Origin: Conexibacter sp.
GTDB taxonomy: Bacteria; Actinomycetota; Thermoleophilia; Solirubrobacterales; Solirubrobacteraceae
Reading direction: 5' to 3'
DNA length: 6,077 nucleotides
NCBI GenBank assembly: GCA_025964215.1
Contig: JAOPZG010000436.1
Span: 1-6,077 of the forward strand
The stretch's first letter is position 1, and each line of letters starts with the position of its first letter. The position numbers and the translations under genes are program-made. Under the pieces are notes generated by a model. That model searched no databases, was not told where the DNA came from, and saw only the letters and a list, made by a program, of their open reading frames with translations. Below are positions 5,189-6,077 of this stretch, piece by piece.

Positions 5189-6022
5189 TCAGAGGGAGCG
5201 GTAGTGGTAGGAGTGCGCGATGTGGAAGCCGCGGGTGGCGTAGAGGGTGAGGGCTGCTGTGTTGTCGGCTTCGACTTGGAGATATGTGCCGGTCGCATCG
5301 TGGCTGGATGCCCAGTGCTCCAGGTGGTCGATGAGGCCGGAGGCGATGCCGTGGCGCCGGGCTGGTGGTGTCGTCGCCAGGGAGAAGAGGCCGAGCCAGG
5401 CGTCTTCGACGACACCGATGCCGACGGCGAGGGGCTCGTTCGTCGTCCGGTCGGTCGCCGTGGCGAAACAGGCACGGTCGCCGACTTGGGAGAGGACGAG
5501 ATCGGCCGTCGCCGTCGTCCCGGCGATGCCGCTCACCGTGGCCCAGTCTTCGACCCACTCCCGCGCCAGTGGGGACAGCGTCACGTCGATGCCGGCAGAC
5601 GAGCGATCGCCGGCGGCTTGAAGTGGGCCGGCGAGGACGAGCGAGTCGCCACCGGCCGCGGCGCCCATGGCGGAGAGCGCCTCGTCGAGGCCGCGGTGAT
5701 GCTCGGCCGGTGAGACTTGGACGACCGGCGCGATGTCCACCTCCTCAGCCGTCGCGAGCGCGAGGTCGAGCGTACGGACGGCCGCTGCCGGATCCGCCGG
5801 CGGGAGCAGCGAGTTCGAGCGGCGGCGATCGACGCCCGCGGTCCTGCGCAGCAGCCAGCCCTCGACCTCGTGGAGCTCGTCCGCCGGCCACGCGCGGGCG
5901 GCCAAGCGCTCAAGCTCGTGGGAGATCTCGGGGTCGAAGCGGCTGCGCAGACGCGGCGTCACAAGAGGCAGTCTTGCGGAGACGGGCCGGAAGACCACGC
6001 GAGGCGCGGCCGGGCCGAGCAA
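5189..6022 (-). CDS. GNAT family N-acetyltransferase (start uncertain, possibly continues past the window)
   Basis: This protein of up to about 277 residues or more probably transfers an acetyl group from acetyl-CoA to an amine. The C-terminal GNAT domain has motif A LFSLATTPPARRHGIASGL (212-230, with the RRHGIA pyrophosphate loop) and motif B YLQVEADNTAALTLYATRGF (247-266), then ends YHYRSL. The N-terminal part, with LERLAARAWPADE (37-49) and EGWLLRR (54-60), resembles the front half of two-part actinobacterial GNAT proteins. Numbering here starts at the TTG at 6022. The start is unsettled: GTG at 5962-5960 gives a compact protein beginning MTPRLRS, no candidate has a good ribosome site, and the frame stays open to 6077, so the gene may begin outside. 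It stands apart from the operon, separated by 1.4 kb. The acceptor substrate is unknown. Confidence 0.85.
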   Translation of the reverse strand: MLGPAAPRVVFRPVSARLPLVTPRLRSRFDPEISHELERLAARAWPADELHEVEGWLLRRTAGVDRRRSNSLLPPADPAAAVRTLDLALATAEEVDIAPVVQVSPAEHHRGLDEALSAMGAAAGGDSLVLAGPLQAAGDRSSAGIDVTLSPLAREWVEDWATVSGIAGTTATADLVLSQVGDRACFATATDRTTNEPLAVGIGVVEDAWLGLFSLATTPPARRHGIASGLIDHLEHWASSHDATGTYLQVEADNTAALTLYATRGFHIAHSYHYRSL

Positions 6023-6077
6023 GGCGCGCGCATTCGGCGTCGGCGCGAGCCCGGGGACAACGGCCCCAGAACGACAA

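Noticed and set aside
4466..5558. Several minus- and plus-strand open frames between the small ORF and the acetyltransferase
   Set aside because: They overlap each other, cross hairpins and the 72-bp repeat, give Arg/Ser/Pro-rich products, and show no family features.
1..6077. tRNA, rRNA or insertion sequence
   Set aside because: I saw no tRNA-like cloverleaf, rRNA sequence, transposase motif or terminal inverted repeats with target duplication in the window.

Overview
This is a G+C-rich window of roughly 70% by eye. Recognisable genes have strongly C/G-ending codons, and all four complete or near-complete operon genes plus a separate acetyltransferase lie on the minus strand. GTG starts, TGA stops, four-base and one-base gene overlaps and GAAC-N4-GTTC (LexA-type) boxes point to Actinomycetota, perhaps a Thermoleophilia/Solirubrobacterales-like lineage. 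The lineage is inferred from style and gene content, not proven.

Positions 1-3751 hold a tightly packed minus-strand operon, in transcription order: a transaldolase / fructose-6-phosphate-aldolase-like enzyme (3751-3042), an NAD-dependent sugar epimerase of the extended SDR class (3031-2057), a GHMP kinase of the HddA (heptose-7-phosphate kinase)-like type (2060-1074), a membrane-anchored GT2 glycosyltransferase of the DPM1/GtrB/ArnC type (1074-37), and probably a further gene whose GTG start overlaps the glycosyltransferase stop and runs off the left edge. The set reads as a pathway that makes, activates and transfers an unusual sugar (possibly a heptose) through a polyprenyl-phosphate carrier to a cell-surface glycan.

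The main anomaly is in the transaldolase. As written, one base appears to be missing near 3071-3073, so its conserved C-terminus falls into another frame and the frame in use runs without a stop into the epimerase. Read literally, this encodes a 564-residue transaldolase-epimerase fusion. Read as an error or a mutation, it is two ordinary neighbours 10 bp apart.

Positions 3752-5188 contain no convincing large gene. From left to right they hold a C-rich stretch (G-rich on the minus strand) with a quadruplex-like motif and three 17-bp tandem units, an 18-bp near-palindrome, and two almost identical LexA-like boxes 47 bp apart. The second box covers the ATG of a small plus-strand ORF (4317-4595) that may be leaderless and DNA-damage-inducible. 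After it come a strong GC hairpin, a 72-bp-period imperfect repeat and another hairpin just past the acetyltransferase. Positions 5189-6022 and probably beyond encode a two-part GNAT-family N-acetyltransferase whose 5' end is uncertain because its frame stays open to the window edge.
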